DNA from: CAYWNA01 sp964459305
GTDB taxonomy: Bacteria > Planctomycetota > Planctomycetia > Pirellulales > Pirellulaceae
DNA: 32,460 nucleotides
Assembly (NCBI GenBank): GCA_964459305.1
Contig: CAYWNA010000149.1
Coordinates: 1-32,460 of the forward strand
Reading direction: 5' to 3'
Below, piece by piece: positions 24,446 through 32,460 of this stretch (the first letter of the stretch is position 1; the number at the start of each line of letters is the position of its first letter). Both the position numbers and the translations under genes were made by a program. The notes under the pieces are model-generated. The model ran no database searches. It was not told the origin of the DNA and worked only from the letters and a program-made list of their open reading frames with translations.

Positions 24446-26194
24446 CTACGCAGTGGTTGGAACCGGGCCGGCCAATAATTCGTACTCGTCCATGGGCGAA
24501 GTGTCACCGGCTTGGATCTGTTCGCAGTTCATGCGCAGGACGGACAGGTTGGTTTCGATGTACCGGCGGGCGACTCGCTTCTTGCGATCGTTCTTCGCAC
24601 CTTGCCCCAAGAACAAGTGCCCCATGATCTGGATCGCGGCACAGTCCACCAAGCGGCGCCCGGCGAGATCCAGATAGCTGGGGCTCTGCCGCTTGACGAA
24701 TGCGATCGCCTCCTGCAAATGCTGCTTGCCGTCGATCAGCTTCTGTTTCAGTTCGGCCAGCAGTGGATCCTCGTATTCGACTTCCTCGAAATCCGCGATG
24801 TAGGTTTCGAACACGCCGGCCGAAACGCCTCGGCTGGCAGCAAGGACCTGCAACTGGCTGGTACCTTCGTAGATCGTGGTGATGCGGGCGTCCCGCAAGT
24901 ACCGTTCGGCTGGATAGTCCTTCATGTAGCCTGATCCGCCCAACACCTGAATGGTCGTATCGGCGACGCGACAGCACATTTCGCTTGCGCAGTACTTGCT
25001 CATCGGCGTGAGCATGGCGTTGATTCGCTTCACTTGGCGAGATAGCTTCTTGCGACGCTTCTGTTCGCTCTTCTCCAGCTCTTTGGTTTCCAGCACCCGT
25101 AGGTTATTGTTCTCTATGTCGCAAATGCGGCTGGTCTCGTAGGTAAGCGCCCGGCACGCTTGGACGTCGATGTGCATGTCCGTGACCATTTCCGCCACGG
25201 CCGGGAACTGTTCGATAGGCACACCGAACTGCTGACGCGTGTGAGCGTAGGTGCGGGCCAAGCGGTACGCAGCCTCGGCAATGCCCAATGATTGGGAAGC
25301 GATGCCCACGCGAGCCCCGTTCATCAGGGCCAAAACGTAGGTGATCAAACCGCGTTGTCGCTCGCCGACCAGGCGAGCCGGGGCGTTGGTATAGACCAAC
25401 TCACATGTAGGCGAACCGTGAATCCCCAGTTTGTGTTCCAGATGGCGGACTTTGATGTGCTCGGTTCGCTCGGACACGAACAGGCTCAGCCCGCGCCCGT
25501 CATTGATATGGGGCTCGCTGCGTGCCAGCGTCAGCAGCACTTCGCCGCAACCGTTGGTGATGAAACGCTTTACACCATTCAGTCGCCATGTGCCGTCCTC
25601 GTCCTGATCCGCTCGCAGCCGGACCGCCTGAAGGTCGCTGCCGGCGTCCGGTTCGGTCAGCACCATGGCCCCCGTCACATCGCCGCGAGCAAAGCGAGGC
25701 AGATACTCGTCCTTGATCTCCTCGTTGGCGAAAGCGTGGATGGTCTCGGCGATCCCCTGTAGACCGAATAGATTCGTCAGCGATCCATCCGCCCGGCTGA
25801 CGATCTCGGTGGCGATTGTATACATGAGGATCGGACAATTCAGTCCGCCGTACCTGTAGGGAAGCATGAATCCCATCAAATCGGCCTGCGAAAGCCGATC
25901 CAGATTCTCCTGCACCTTGGGGTGATACGTCACGGTGCCGTTGTCGTTTAGCGTGTTGCCTTCGGCATCGACGACCTCAGCATTGGGTGCGATCGTCTCG
26001 GCGGCTATCTGGCCGATGATTTCCAAAATCCGACGGTAGTTGTCGACGGTATCGTCGGCATCCACGGGGGCGAAATCCAATCGGCCCGCGCCCACGTCGT
26101 CGAAATCGTTCTCCTGAATCCGAGCCACTTCCTTGACGTCGATGTGATCCATCAGGAACAGGATGTCTTCATTGTCCAAAAAGAAGTTCGCCAC
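24446..26194 (-). CDS. Acyl-CoA dehydrogenase with C-terminal extension
   Basis: FAD-dependent oxidation of an acyl-CoA to the enoyl-CoA, passing electrons to ETF. About 582 residues, longer than the usual ~380, because of a C-terminal ~130-residue helical extension and an insert of charged helix (KELEKSEQKRRKKLSRQVKR) in the middle. Core motifs: GAMVLTEPDAGSDLQAVRL, KRFITNGCGEVLL, RQQFGVPIEQFPAVAEM, VLGGSGYMKDYPAERYLRDA and the catalytic base Glu region ITTIYEGTSQLQ. The start is the GTG at 26194: GGAGG stands 6 nt before it, while the TTG at 26200 directly abuts GGAGG. The gene follows etfB and etfA in the same orientation, so it is probably their electron donor. Substrate chain length cannot be read. 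Confidence 0.92.
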   Translation of the reverse strand: MANFFLDNEDILFLMDHIDVKEVARIQENDFDDVGAGRLDFAPVDADDTVDNYRRILEIIGQIAAETIAPNAEVVDAEGNTLNDNGTVTYHPKVQENLDRLSQADLMGFMLPYRYGGLNCPILMYTIATEIVSRADGSLTNLFGLQGIAETIHAFANEEIKDEYLPRFARGDVTGAMVLTEPDAGSDLQAVRLRADQDEDGTWRLNGVKRFITNGCGEVLLTLARSEPHINDGRGLSLFVSERTEHIKVRHLEHKLGIHGSPTCELVYTNAPARLVGERQRGLITYVLALMNGARVGIASQSLGIAEAAYRLARTYAHTRQQFGVPIEQFPAVAEMVTDMHIDVQACRALTYETSRICDIENNNLRVLETKELEKSEQKRRKKLSRQVKRINAMLTPMSKYCASEMCCRVADTTIQVLGGSGYMKDYPAERYLRDARITTIYEGTSQLQVLAASRGVSAGVFETYIADFEEVEYEDPLLAELKQKLIDGKQHLQEAIAFVKRQSPSYLDLAGRRLVDCAAIQIMGHLFLGQGAKNDRKKRVARRYIETNLSVLRMNCEQIQAGDTSPMDEYELLAGPVPTTA

Positions 26195-26309
26195 AGCCAA
26201 CCTCCGAAGTGTGATTCATTTTCGTCTAATACTCATACCGACCCTCTGCGTCGGCATGCAATCGTTGAACGCTCTGCGTCCGTTGCGACGCAAAGCGCCG
26301 CGGAAACCG

Positions 26310-26335
26310 CGTTCCCAAGCTGGCGTTTGGAAACG
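26310..26335. repeat. Short inverted repeat between etfA and acyl-CoA dehydrogenase
   Basis: CGTTCCCAAGC (26310-26320) pairs imperfectly with GTTTGGAAACG (26325-26335). Just upstream, GCGTC/GACGC (about 26276-26290) forms another small stem. This resembles a dispersed repeat I recall from planctomycete genomes and fills most of the 150-bp gap. Confidence 0.5.
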
Positions 26336-26344
26336 AACGGGAAG

Positions 26345-27397
26345 CTATTCCTCGCTCCCCTCCTCCAGGACCGGGCGTTCTCGCAACGCCTTGACCATCA
26401 TCGGAACGACAGTTTTCACGTCCCCAACGATCCCGTAGTTGGCCACCGAAAAGATGGGGGCTTCAGGGTCCGTGTTCACCGCAATAATCTTGGCGGACTC
26501 TTCCATCCCAGCGCGATGCTGAACGGCACCGCTGATGCCGCAGGCCACATACAGCGCCGGTCGCACCGTCGTGCCCGTCTGTCCGACTTGGTGATCTTTG
26601 CTGATGTACCCACTATCGACTGCCGCACGACTGGCTCCGACAGCACCGCCCATCACCCCGGCCAGTTCGTGAATGAAATGGAAACTCTCCTTGCTCCCGA
26701 TGCCACCGCCACCAGCCACGATCACGCGGGCACCTTTCAGGTTCACCGTGCGCTCCTCGACGTGCCGTTCGATCAGTTTCAACGGCATGTCGGCGGCCGA
26801 AATCTCGACGTCTTCGCGGATCACTTCGCCCGTGCGCGACTGGTCCGGATCCAACATCGGCATGACGCCCTCGCGGACCGTCGCCATCTGCGGCCACATA
26901 TCGTAGTTCACAATCGTGGCCACGATGTTACCGCCGAAGGCAGGCCGGATTTGCAGAAGCAGGTTCTCGTGGACTTCCTTCGAGCGAGGCTCGGTGACGT
27001 CCTTGACCTGCAGGTCCGTGCAATCGGCCGTCATTCCGGCTCGCACCGCCGACGCGACTCGCGGCGCCAGGTCCCGGCCCATAGCGGTCGCTCCATAGAG
27101 CACGATTTGGGGTTCGTGCTTCTCGATCAGCGTGGTGAGTACCTTGGCGTACGAGCTTGTCTGGTAATGGGCAAGCCGCTCGTTGTCAGCCACGTACACA
27201 TTATCGACGCCCTGTGCGATCAGACGCCTGGAAAGCGGTTCAATACCGTTTCCGGCCAGCACCGCACCCACTTTGACCCCAATTTCATCGGCTAACTGTC
27301 GCGCCTTTCCGCAAAGCTCCAGCGAGACGTCGTTCAGTACGCCCTCTTCCTGCTCGGCAAAGACCCACACTTCGCCCTGACGGTTTACACTTATCAT
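26345..27397 (-). CDS. etfA: Electron transfer flavoprotein, alpha subunit
   Basis: Alpha subunit of the FAD-containing ETF heterodimer, which takes electrons from acyl-CoA dehydrogenases and passes them to ETF:quinone oxidoreductase. About 350 residues. The N-terminal half holds the ETF fold (VWVFAEQEEGVLNDVSLEL, RDLAPRVASAVRAGMTADCT). The C-terminal FAD domain has VIVAGGGGIGSKE, GGAVGASRAAVDSG, VGQTGTTVRPALYVACGIS, GAVQHRAGM and VANYGIVGD. The frame is open upstream to 27598 inside etfB, but the ATG at 27397 (MISVNRQGEVWVFAE) is the natural family start and lies 20 bp after the etfB stop. The ribosome-binding site is weak, which suggests translation coupled to etfB. Confidence 0.95.
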   Translation of the reverse strand: MISVNRQGEVWVFAEQEEGVLNDVSLELCGKARQLADEIGVKVGAVLAGNGIEPLSRRLIAQGVDNVYVADNERLAHYQTSSYAKVLTTLIEKHEPQIVLYGATAMGRDLAPRVASAVRAGMTADCTDLQVKDVTEPRSKEVHENLLLQIRPAFGGNIVATIVNYDMWPQMATVREGVMPMLDPDQSRTGEVIREDVEISAADMPLKLIERHVEERTVNLKGARVIVAGGGGIGSKESFHFIHELAGVMGGAVGASRAAVDSGYISKDHQVGQTGTTVRPALYVACGISGAVQHRAGMEESAKIIAVNTDPEAPIFSVANYGIVGDVKTVVPMMVKALRERPVLEEGSEE

Positions 27398-27417
27398 ATT
27401 CTTCGGTTTCGTCAAAA

Positions 27418-28344
27418 TTAGCCTAGCGTTCGATCCACTACCAATTCCTGTATCATCTGCTGAATGCCCTCTTCGGTCGGAGGAATCTCCTTGAAGCCCT
27501 CCTTGGTCAGCACGATGGACTGAACGCGGAAGACTTTTGTCGGCGATCCGGACAGACCGCAACGTTCCAAGTCGGCACCGATCCGGTCCAAATCCCACTG
27601 TTCCAGCAGCAGGTCGCGTTCCTTCAACTCGGCCCCTCTACGTTCGACCTCGGCCTCACGTTCCTCGTCCGTCGCGTCGGGCATCTGCTTGCGCACTTGA
27701 CCTACGATCTCAATCGGCACGCGCGATCGCTTGTGCCACAGAACTTTCTTTGCCGCCGGAGGACGCGGCTGGTTCGCGCCGCCCATGACTGTGACCAATA
27801 CCGGCAGTCGTGCTTCGACGATCTCCCAACCGTTTCCAAGGTTGCGCCGCATCACGGCGGTCTTGTCTTCCAGTCGGATCAGTTCTTCCATATAGGTAAC
27901 CTGCGGCACGCCCAGCTTCTCGGCACATTGCGGACCGACCTGAGCTGTGTCGCCGTCGATCGCCTGGCGGCCACAGAAGACGAAATCGAACGCGCCATAA
28001 GTTTCGCCGATGGTCTTCACCGCCTGCGCAAGAATGTAGCTGGTAGCCAACGTGTCGCTGGCCGCAGCACGGCGGTCGGTGAGCATGATGGCGCGATCGG
28101 CACCCCGATAGAGGCATTCACGAAGCACATCCGCTGCCTTGGGGGGGCCCATCGTCAGCACGGTAATGCTGCCGCCGTATCGGTCGCGAAGGTCAAGCGC
28201 CGCCTCAAGGGCATTCAAATCATCGGGATTGAAGATCGTCGGAAGTGCGCCACGATTGACGGTCCCGTCGTCCTTCATGGCGTCGCCCGTGACATTGGAC
28301 GTATCCGGGACCTGTTTGACACAAATAACACTATGGTAGGGCAC
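27418..28344 (-). CDS. etfB: Electron transfer flavoprotein, beta subunit
   Basis: Beta subunit of ETF; it binds AMP and supports the FAD site in EtfA. 308 residues, slightly longer than the usual ~255 because of a charged insert near the C-terminus (DEEREAEVERRGAELKERD). It begins with a GTG, VPYHSVICVKQVPDT, the family N-terminus, with GGGAG 10 nt upstream. Motifs: IFNPDDLNALEAALDLRD, LTMGPPKAADVLRECLYRGAD, the nucleotide loop FVFCGRQAIDGDTAQVGP and the recognition segment LPVLVTVMGGANQPRPP. First gene of the etfB-etfA-dehydrogenase set. Confidence 0.95.
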   Translation of the reverse strand: MPYHSVICVKQVPDTSNVTGDAMKDDGTVNRGALPTIFNPDDLNALEAALDLRDRYGGSITVLTMGPPKAADVLRECLYRGADRAIMLTDRRAAASDTLATSYILAQAVKTIGETYGAFDFVFCGRQAIDGDTAQVGPQCAEKLGVPQVTYMEELIRLEDKTAVMRRNLGNGWEIVEARLPVLVTVMGGANQPRPPAAKKVLWHKRSRVPIEIVGQVRKQMPDATDEEREAEVERRGAELKERDLLLEQWDLDRIGADLERCGLSGSPTKVFRVQSIVLTKEGFKEIPPTEEGIQQMIQELVVDRTLG

Positions 28345-28383
28345 GACAGTAAGCTCCCACGAGTGGCTTCAGGCAAAAGTCGG

Positions 28384-28413
28384 ATTATTAGCAGCGGGCG
28401 TGCCTGCGGTCAA
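28384..28413 (-). promoter_or_regulatory. Sigma70-like promoter of etfB
   Basis: On the minus strand, TTGACC (28413-28408), an 18-bp spacer and AATAAT (28389-28384) give a good -35/-10 pair. Transcription would start near 28377, about 33 nt before the etfB start. Confidence 0.45.
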
Positions 28414-29192
28414 TACCGCCCATCTACACAAGGTGGTGGGCAGAATCCCCAGGGGAACGATGGTAGGGGTAATGCGGCTGGTAGGCGTTACCCTCTAGAG
28501 AGCCAAAGTGCGCACGGAATTCAGCGCTGCAGGGCGGGTAGACGCAATTCATACGTCGGCTCTGGATTTCATCTCTGCCCAACAGGGAACGCGTCGCGAT
28601 CCCGCAGCTCGCGGAGTCTGAATTCCACCAATTGTCTGGTCCCAGCATCCCAACATCGCTTCAAGCCCGCGGAGATCGCGTCGTCGAACGGGCGAGTATG
28701 ATCGCCCGGCAGCGCGTGTGCAAATACCCGAAACCATGGCCCGTACTCCTCTGGGAGCCCGCGGGCAAGTCCTTGTTGCCAATGTGTCAGGCGTTAAAAC
28801 GACGGAGGTTGCGCGACACACTCAAGCAGGCACCGGTTGACGCGCTTACCCACACCTACGCTTCAGGTTATGATTGTGATCGGGCGGTTCACGCTACGCC
28901 CCGCCATCATCAGGGGGATGAGGATCAAAGCCTATGATGTTCCGGCCTGTTACGCGACCACGATACGAACTGACAAATGCTCGAATGACACTCGAATTGG
29001 CGGACAACCGCAAAAGTGTGCGGCCGGGACAGCCGACATTCCTAGCCGCGGTGAAGTTGTTGCTGCTGTTTGCATCGTCGGTCTCTGCGCGTGCCGGGTC
29101 GATTGTCCCGCTCGATGGGCCAGTTCTGGCAGGACAAACGACCAAAACGTGTCGTGCACAGGTAGAGCTGCACTGAAAACGAGGAGCATCCT
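28414..29192. other. Long gap without an intact gene
   Basis: No intact protein-like frame of useful length was found here. One minus-strand segment (28569-28790) has protein character but no start codon and may be a gene remnant; the rest looks non-coding. A plus-strand frame near 28934-29176 contains a hydrophobic stretch but no supporting start signal. The stretch before 29193 must carry the promoter and GAGGAG ribosome-binding site of the isomerase gene. Confidence 0.45.
28569..28790 (-). pseudogene. Possible gene remnant
   Basis: Between an in-frame TAA near 28796 and a TGA at 28569-28571 the minus strand reads LTHWQQGLARGLPEEYGPW, then WFRVFAHALPGDH, AISAGLKRCWDAGTRQLVEF and RLRELRDRD. 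The composition (Trp, Tyr, hydrophobic heptads) is far more protein-like than the other frames, yet no start codon or ribosome-binding site is present. It may be the end of a decayed accessory gene. Family not recognised. Confidence 0.3.
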
Positions 29193-30152
29193 ATGAAACG
29201 ACGAGAGTTCCTTATGCGAACCGGGCTGGCTATGGCAGCGTCGCCGCCGCCGCCGTTGTTGCAGCGATCGGGACTGGCCGAATCAAGACCGCAAGTGCCA
29301 GCGGAAAAGATGAAACGCATCGGCTGTACGACCGTGTGTTTCCGCCTTCGGTTTCCGCAGACGCGTCCCAAGAACCACACGCCGACCGAGCCGGACTTGC
29401 CGTTGCTCGACGTGCCGGCGCTGTTTGCCGAGAAGCTGGGCGTGCACAACGTCGAGCTGTGGTCCAGGCATTTTGCAGAACACACGCCGGCCTATTGTGC
29501 GAAGGTGCGCCGCGCGGCCGGAAAGGCGGGTTCGACCGTCTGCAACATTCAGATGGACGAGCCGGGATATAACCTGTCACATCCAGACAAGGCCGAGCGT
29601 CTCAAGTCCGTGCGGTTCTGCAAAGAGTGGATGGACCGGGCGGCGGCTTGTGGGGCGACTTCGATGCGCGCCAATACCGGCGGCGGCCGGAAGGCCCCGC
29701 CCTTTGACCTGGCAGTCACCGCCGACTCGTTCGCGCAACTGGCCAAGTACGGCGAGAAGATCGGGGTGAAGATCCTGGTCGAAAACCACGGCGGGCACAG
29801 CGCGGTGCCGGAAAACATCGCGGCGATCGTCAAGACGGTCGACAGCCCGTGGTGTCAGACGTTGCCCGATTTCGGCAATGTGCCCAAAGACCTCTCGCAA
29901 GAGCAGCGCGAGGCGTTCCTCGCCAAGGTCTTCCCGTGGGCGCACTTGGTCTCAGCCAAGGGAATGGTATTCGACGGGCAGTACAGGCACGTGACCTACG
30001 ACATCGGCCGATGTGTAAAGCTGGGCGAGTCGATGGGGTTCAAAGGCATCTACTCGGTCGAACAGTGGGCGCCTGGCTACGTCCCGCCGGACCCGTTCAG
30101 AGCGGTGCAGACAATAATCGGCGACCTGGCCGCGGCGTTGTGCCCCAAGTGA
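29193..30152 (+). CDS. Tat-exported sugar phosphate isomerase/epimerase-like protein
   Basis: A TIM-barrel protein of the xylose-isomerase-like/AP endonuclease 2 superfamily, about 319 residues. The N-terminus MKRREFLMRTGLAMAAS is a twin-arginine-like signal followed by a short hydrophobic stretch, so it is probably exported. Barrel and metal-site motifs: VHNVELWSRHF, ILVENHGGHSAVPENI (Glu and His), TLPDFGNVP (Asp) and GIYSVEQW (Glu). GAGGAG lies 7 nt before the ATG. It is followed, across a palindromic repeat, by a Gfo/Idh/MocA oxidoreductase that is also Tat-exported, a pairing typical of planctomycete carbohydrate modules. The sugar handled is unknown; it could be an isomerase, epimerase or 3-keto-sugar hydratase-like enzyme. 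Confidence 0.85.
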   Translation: MKRREFLMRTGLAMAASPPPPLLQRSGLAESRPQVPAEKMKRIGCTTVCFRLRFPQTRPKNHTPTEPDLPLLDVPALFAEKLGVHNVELWSRHFAEHTPAYCAKVRRAAGKAGSTVCNIQMDEPGYNLSHPDKAERLKSVRFCKEWMDRAAACGATSMRANTGGGRKAPPFDLAVTADSFAQLAKYGEKIGVKILVENHGGHSAVPENIAAIVKTVDSPWCQTLPDFGNVPKDLSQEQREAFLAKVFPWAHLVSAKGMVFDGQYRHVTYDIGRCVKLGESMGFKGIYSVEQWAPGYVPPDPFRAVQTIIGDLAAALCPK

Positions 30153-30195
30153 TTCCGAATGACCTGAAGCAGTTTCAAAACCGATTCCCGGCAAA

Positions 30196-30272
<77 letters not shown>

Positions 30273-30326
30273 CACCTGAGTCGTGAGGCTGCTTTCCGCC
30301 ACCTCTAAAGAAAAGGATACGTGACC

Positions 30327-31742
30327 ATGAACATTCGACAAACGACGGCAAAGGGCGAAGGACTGACGCGAAGGAGCGTATTGAAGGGCGCTGCGGCAGC
30401 GATGGCAACGGTCAGCATCGTGCCGCGACACGTGTTGGGCGCGCCGGGCAAGAAGACGCCGAGCGAAACACCGGTCGTTGCCGGCGTGGGCATCGGTGGA
30501 GTTGGGCACGGGCAGATCCAACAGTGCGGCGCCGCGGGATTCCATGTCGGGGTCCTGTGCGATATCGACGACGTCTATGCTGAACGCACCTACAAGAAGT
30601 ACCCGCAGGCGAGACGGTACCGCGACTTTCGCGAGATGCTCTCGACTGAAGGCGACAAGATCGACGCGGTCTATTGCGGCACGCCCGACCACACGCACGC
30701 GATCATTTCGATGGCGGCGCTGAAGGCGAAGAAGCACGTGCTGACGGTCAAGCCGTTGACACGAACGATCGGCGAGGGCCGCATACTGGCCGAGGAAGCG
30801 ACGCGGGCCGGCGCGATGACTCAGATGACCGCCGCACCGGCATCCACCGAGAACGGCTGCCGTACGTGTGAGATCATCTGGGATGGGATCATTGGCGACG
30901 TGACCGAGGTGCATATTTGGTCAAACCGACCACTCTGGCCGCACGGCATGAACCGCCCGCCCGGTTCGGATCCTGTGCCCGATACGTTCGATTGGGACCT
31001 GTGGCTGGGCCCGGCAGCGAAGCGTCCGTGGGTCGCCGAGTGGCCCACTGGATCGTTGGCGTTGGAGCAAGTTAACCGGTTCAAACCTCGCCCGGCCGTG
31101 TATCACCCGTGGAATTTCCGCGGATGGTACGACTTTGGCACCGGGGCTCTGGGCGACATGGGCTGCCACCACTGGAACATTCCGCGGCGTGCGCTCAAAC
31201 TTGGCCACGCTACGGCCGTCAGCGCCTCGTCGACGAAGATCATGGACGAAAGCTGGCCGCTGGCGTCGATCATCACCTACGAGTTCCCGGCTCGCGATTC
31301 CATGCCGCCCGTCAAGATCGTGTGGTACGATGGCGGGCTCAGGCCGCCTCGGCCGGTTGAACTGGATGCCGGTCGCCCCATGCCGGGTGACGGGATCATT
31401 TATAGGGGTACAAAAGGCGTGATGATGGCCAGCGGCACCAGCGGCATACCGCGACTGCTGCCCGCGTCGAAGATGGCGGCGTATACCATGCCGCCGAAGA
31501 CGCTTCCTCGCCGCAGCGGGATCTACGGTGAGTGGTTCGAGGCGGTGACCGGTGGCGAAAAACCGTCCGAACATTGGCCCGACTGCGCTGTGCCGCTCAG
31601 CGAACTCGTGCTGCTGGGATGCGTGGCAGTCCGCGCCGGCGGGTACCTCAAGTGGGACGGGCCCAACATGCGCTTCACCAACTCCGACGACGCCAACAAG
31701 CTCGTCAAGCCCGACTACCAGAACGGCTGGAGTCTCGTTTGA
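30327..31742 (+). CDS. Tat-exported Gfo/Idh/MocA family oxidoreductase
   Basis: NAD(P)-dependent sugar oxidoreductase, about 471 residues. The ATG at 30327 is chosen over GTG at 30321 because AAAGGA stands about 9 nt upstream. The N-terminus has a twin-arginine signal (LTRRSVLKGAAAAMATVSIV) ending near VLGAPG. Then comes a Rossmann motif, VAGVGIGGVGHG, and VYCGTPDHTHAIISMAALKA. The usual EKP motif reads VKPLTRT, keeping the Lys but with Val in place of Glu. The substrate domain has GDMGCHHWNIPRRAL with the His pair, and ends with the family-typical YLKWDGPNMRFTN. Exported members probably carry a tightly bound cofactor. It likely works with the preceding isomerase on an extracellular or periplasmic sugar. 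Confidence 0.9.
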   Translation: MNIRQTTAKGEGLTRRSVLKGAAAAMATVSIVPRHVLGAPGKKTPSETPVVAGVGIGGVGHGQIQQCGAAGFHVGVLCDIDDVYAERTYKKYPQARRYRDFREMLSTEGDKIDAVYCGTPDHTHAIISMAALKAKKHVLTVKPLTRTIGEGRILAEEATRAGAMTQMTAAPASTENGCRTCEIIWDGIIGDVTEVHIWSNRPLWPHGMNRPPGSDPVPDTFDWDLWLGPAAKRPWVAEWPTGSLALEQVNRFKPRPAVYHPWNFRGWYDFGTGALGDMGCHHWNIPRRALKLGHATAVSASSTKIMDESWPLASIITYEFPARDSMPPVKIVWYDGGLRPPRPVELDAGRPMPGDGIIYRGTKGVMMASGTSGIPRLLPASKMAAYTMPPKTLPRRSGIYGEWFEAVTGGEKPSEHWPDCAVPLSELVLLGCVAVRAGGYLKWDGPNMRFTNSDDANKLVKPDYQNGWSLV

Positions 31743-31799
31743 GCTGAAGATGGGGGCCTTGATCGTAACCTTGCGAAATGCTGGCAGTGAACTCATACA

Positions 31800-31994
31800 A
31801 GCCCGAAGCGCGAGCGAGTGAATGACTTCCGGCATTTCTCGCACCCGCAGGTACATCCGCCGTTCGCTGGCCCGGATATCGCGGATGCGCTCCAGCAGTT
31901 CGTCGAAGTAATCCGGGATTCCAGATCCCTTCATCGGAGGATTCCTGAGCCGCTCGTCATCCATCGTGAATCCCTTCACGACCTCCAATCTCAT
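31800..31994 (-). pseudogene. RhuM-family protein remnant
   Basis: About 65 codons with the signature of the RhuM family (virulence protein RhuM, COG3943): KGFTMDDERLRNPP, then DYFDELLERIRDIRASERRM and YLRVREM. The N-terminal part of the family is absent, with only frame-breaking sequence upstream. After about 31800 the frame runs into the antisense of the oxidoreductase gene and loses similarity. The full family protein has about 330 residues, so this is a fragment. RhuM genes are often found near restriction-modification or other mobile accessory loci. Confidence 0.7.
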
Positions 31995-32086
31995 CGGGAG
32001 TTAGCGGGGGCGAGCGCTTTAGCCGGATGAGCCTTCGGTGCGTTCACTTCTTGTTCTCGCGTAAGCTAACTGACGTCAGTGGCGAC

Positions 32087-32395
32087 TCATGTCTGCAGTG
32101 CAGTTTCCAGCTGCTTGATGAGGTCAACAGCGTCCTGCACCTCCTTCTCGTAGAGCGGTGGATTGCCAGCGTGGGCAGCGGGGTTGAGGACGCGCGACGT
32201 GCAGGCGAGGATTTCGTCGATCAGCTTGATCTTTCGCAGTCGCTCGACATGGTCATTTGCCGCCAACTGCCGGAGGCGTTTTCGTTGGGTCTTGAGCCTT
32301 CCCTTCGTTGGCTGATCCAAATCACCGTTCCCGTCGATGTCGGAATCGTCTTGCGGGACCAAAAGATCGCGATGCTCGTCGGGCGTGTTTCGCAA
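32087..32395 (-). CDS. Short protein of unknown function, possibly a truncated C-terminus
   Basis: A 102-codon frame from TTG at 32395, open in frame further upstream to a stop near 32436 (reading EDEYLRKFSYQRIL before it). No good ribosome-binding site or ATG start is seen, so it may be the tail of a longer broken gene. It contains an acidic stretch (DDSDIDGNGDLDQP), a basic helix (TQRKRLRQL) and a C-terminal helical end, LNPAAHAGNPPLYEKEVQDA. The last motif recalls C-termini of some accessory or defence ATPases, but I cannot assign a family. It lies next to the RhuM remnant. Confidence 0.45.
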   Translation of the reverse strand: MRNTPDEHRDLLVPQDDSDIDGNGDLDQPTKGRLKTQRKRLRQLAANDHVERLRKIKLIDEILACTSRVLNPAAHAGNPPLYEKEVQDAVDLIKQLETALQT

Positions 32396-32460
32396 GATTC
32401 TCTGATAGCTGAACTTTCGCAGATATTCGTCTTCTTAAATGGCGAGACCTATGTAGTTTT

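Noticed and set aside
26144..27295. Plus-strand frame of 383 codons
   Set aside because: Antisense of etfA; His/Arg-rich without motifs.
30921..31799. Minus-strand frame continuing from the RhuM remnant
   Set aside because: From about 31800 down it is antisense to the oxidoreductase gene and loses RhuM similarity; only 31800-31994 is retained.

Overview
The window looks like a chromosomal segment of a planctomycete, probably from the Pirellula/Planctomycetes side of the phylum. This rests on gene content and style: a very large RHS protein broken up by poly-serine runs, a neighbouring protein ending in a cysteine-rich domain, a Tat-exported sugar isomerase next to a Tat-exported Gfo/Idh/MocA oxidoreductase, a methyltransferase-type uroporphyrinogen decarboxylase homologue, and several families of short palindromic repeats lying between and inside genes. 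No rRNA, tRNA or CRISPR array was seen.

Layout. (1) About 242-12175, minus strand: one long surface/envelope-type operon. In transcription order it has a heptosyltransferase-like (GT9) gene with a frameshift at a run of nine G, a second GT9 domain joined to an FkbM methyltransferase, a beta-propeller-like region and a Cys-rich tail (also frameshifted), a 2192-residue RHS protein, and a small two-helix membrane protein. At least four palindromic repeats sit inside the coding sequence here without stopping the frame. (2) 12524-20005, plus strand: a promoter, a 31-codon Val/Ile-rich leader peptide and a terminator with a competing pairing, then citramalate synthase (cimA), valyl-tRNA synthetase (valS), a rhomboid protease and an ABC ATPase. 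(3) 20288-21013: a truncated transposase and a small orphan ORF. (4) 21121-28344, minus strand: malQ and a URO-D family protein (7 bp apart), then etfB, etfA and a large acyl-CoA dehydrogenase. (5) 28345-29192: a gap without a convincing intact gene. (6) 29193-31742, plus strand: the isomerase and oxidoreductase pair. (7) 31743-32460: a RhuM-family remnant and a short unknown ORF, which look like decayed accessory DNA.

How the parts work together. The most interesting signal is the apparent transcription attenuator in front of cimA. A TTGACA promoter, a ribosome-binding site, a leader peptide carrying four Val and three Ile codons (most of them clustered), and two copies of CCTGAGG competing for one CCTCAGG in a terminator together form the classic ilv/leu type of attenuator. 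It stands before the gene that commits carbon to isoleucine by the citramalate route, and valS follows on the same strand. The etfB-etfA-dehydrogenase set forms an electron-transfer module for acyl-CoA oxidation. The operon in (1) plausibly makes and modifies a surface-exposed RHS polymer; whether it acts as a toxin/immunity pair is open.

Limits: all family calls are by reading motifs. The frameshifts could be real, phase-variable or assembly errors, and repeat copy numbers in the genome cannot be seen from here.
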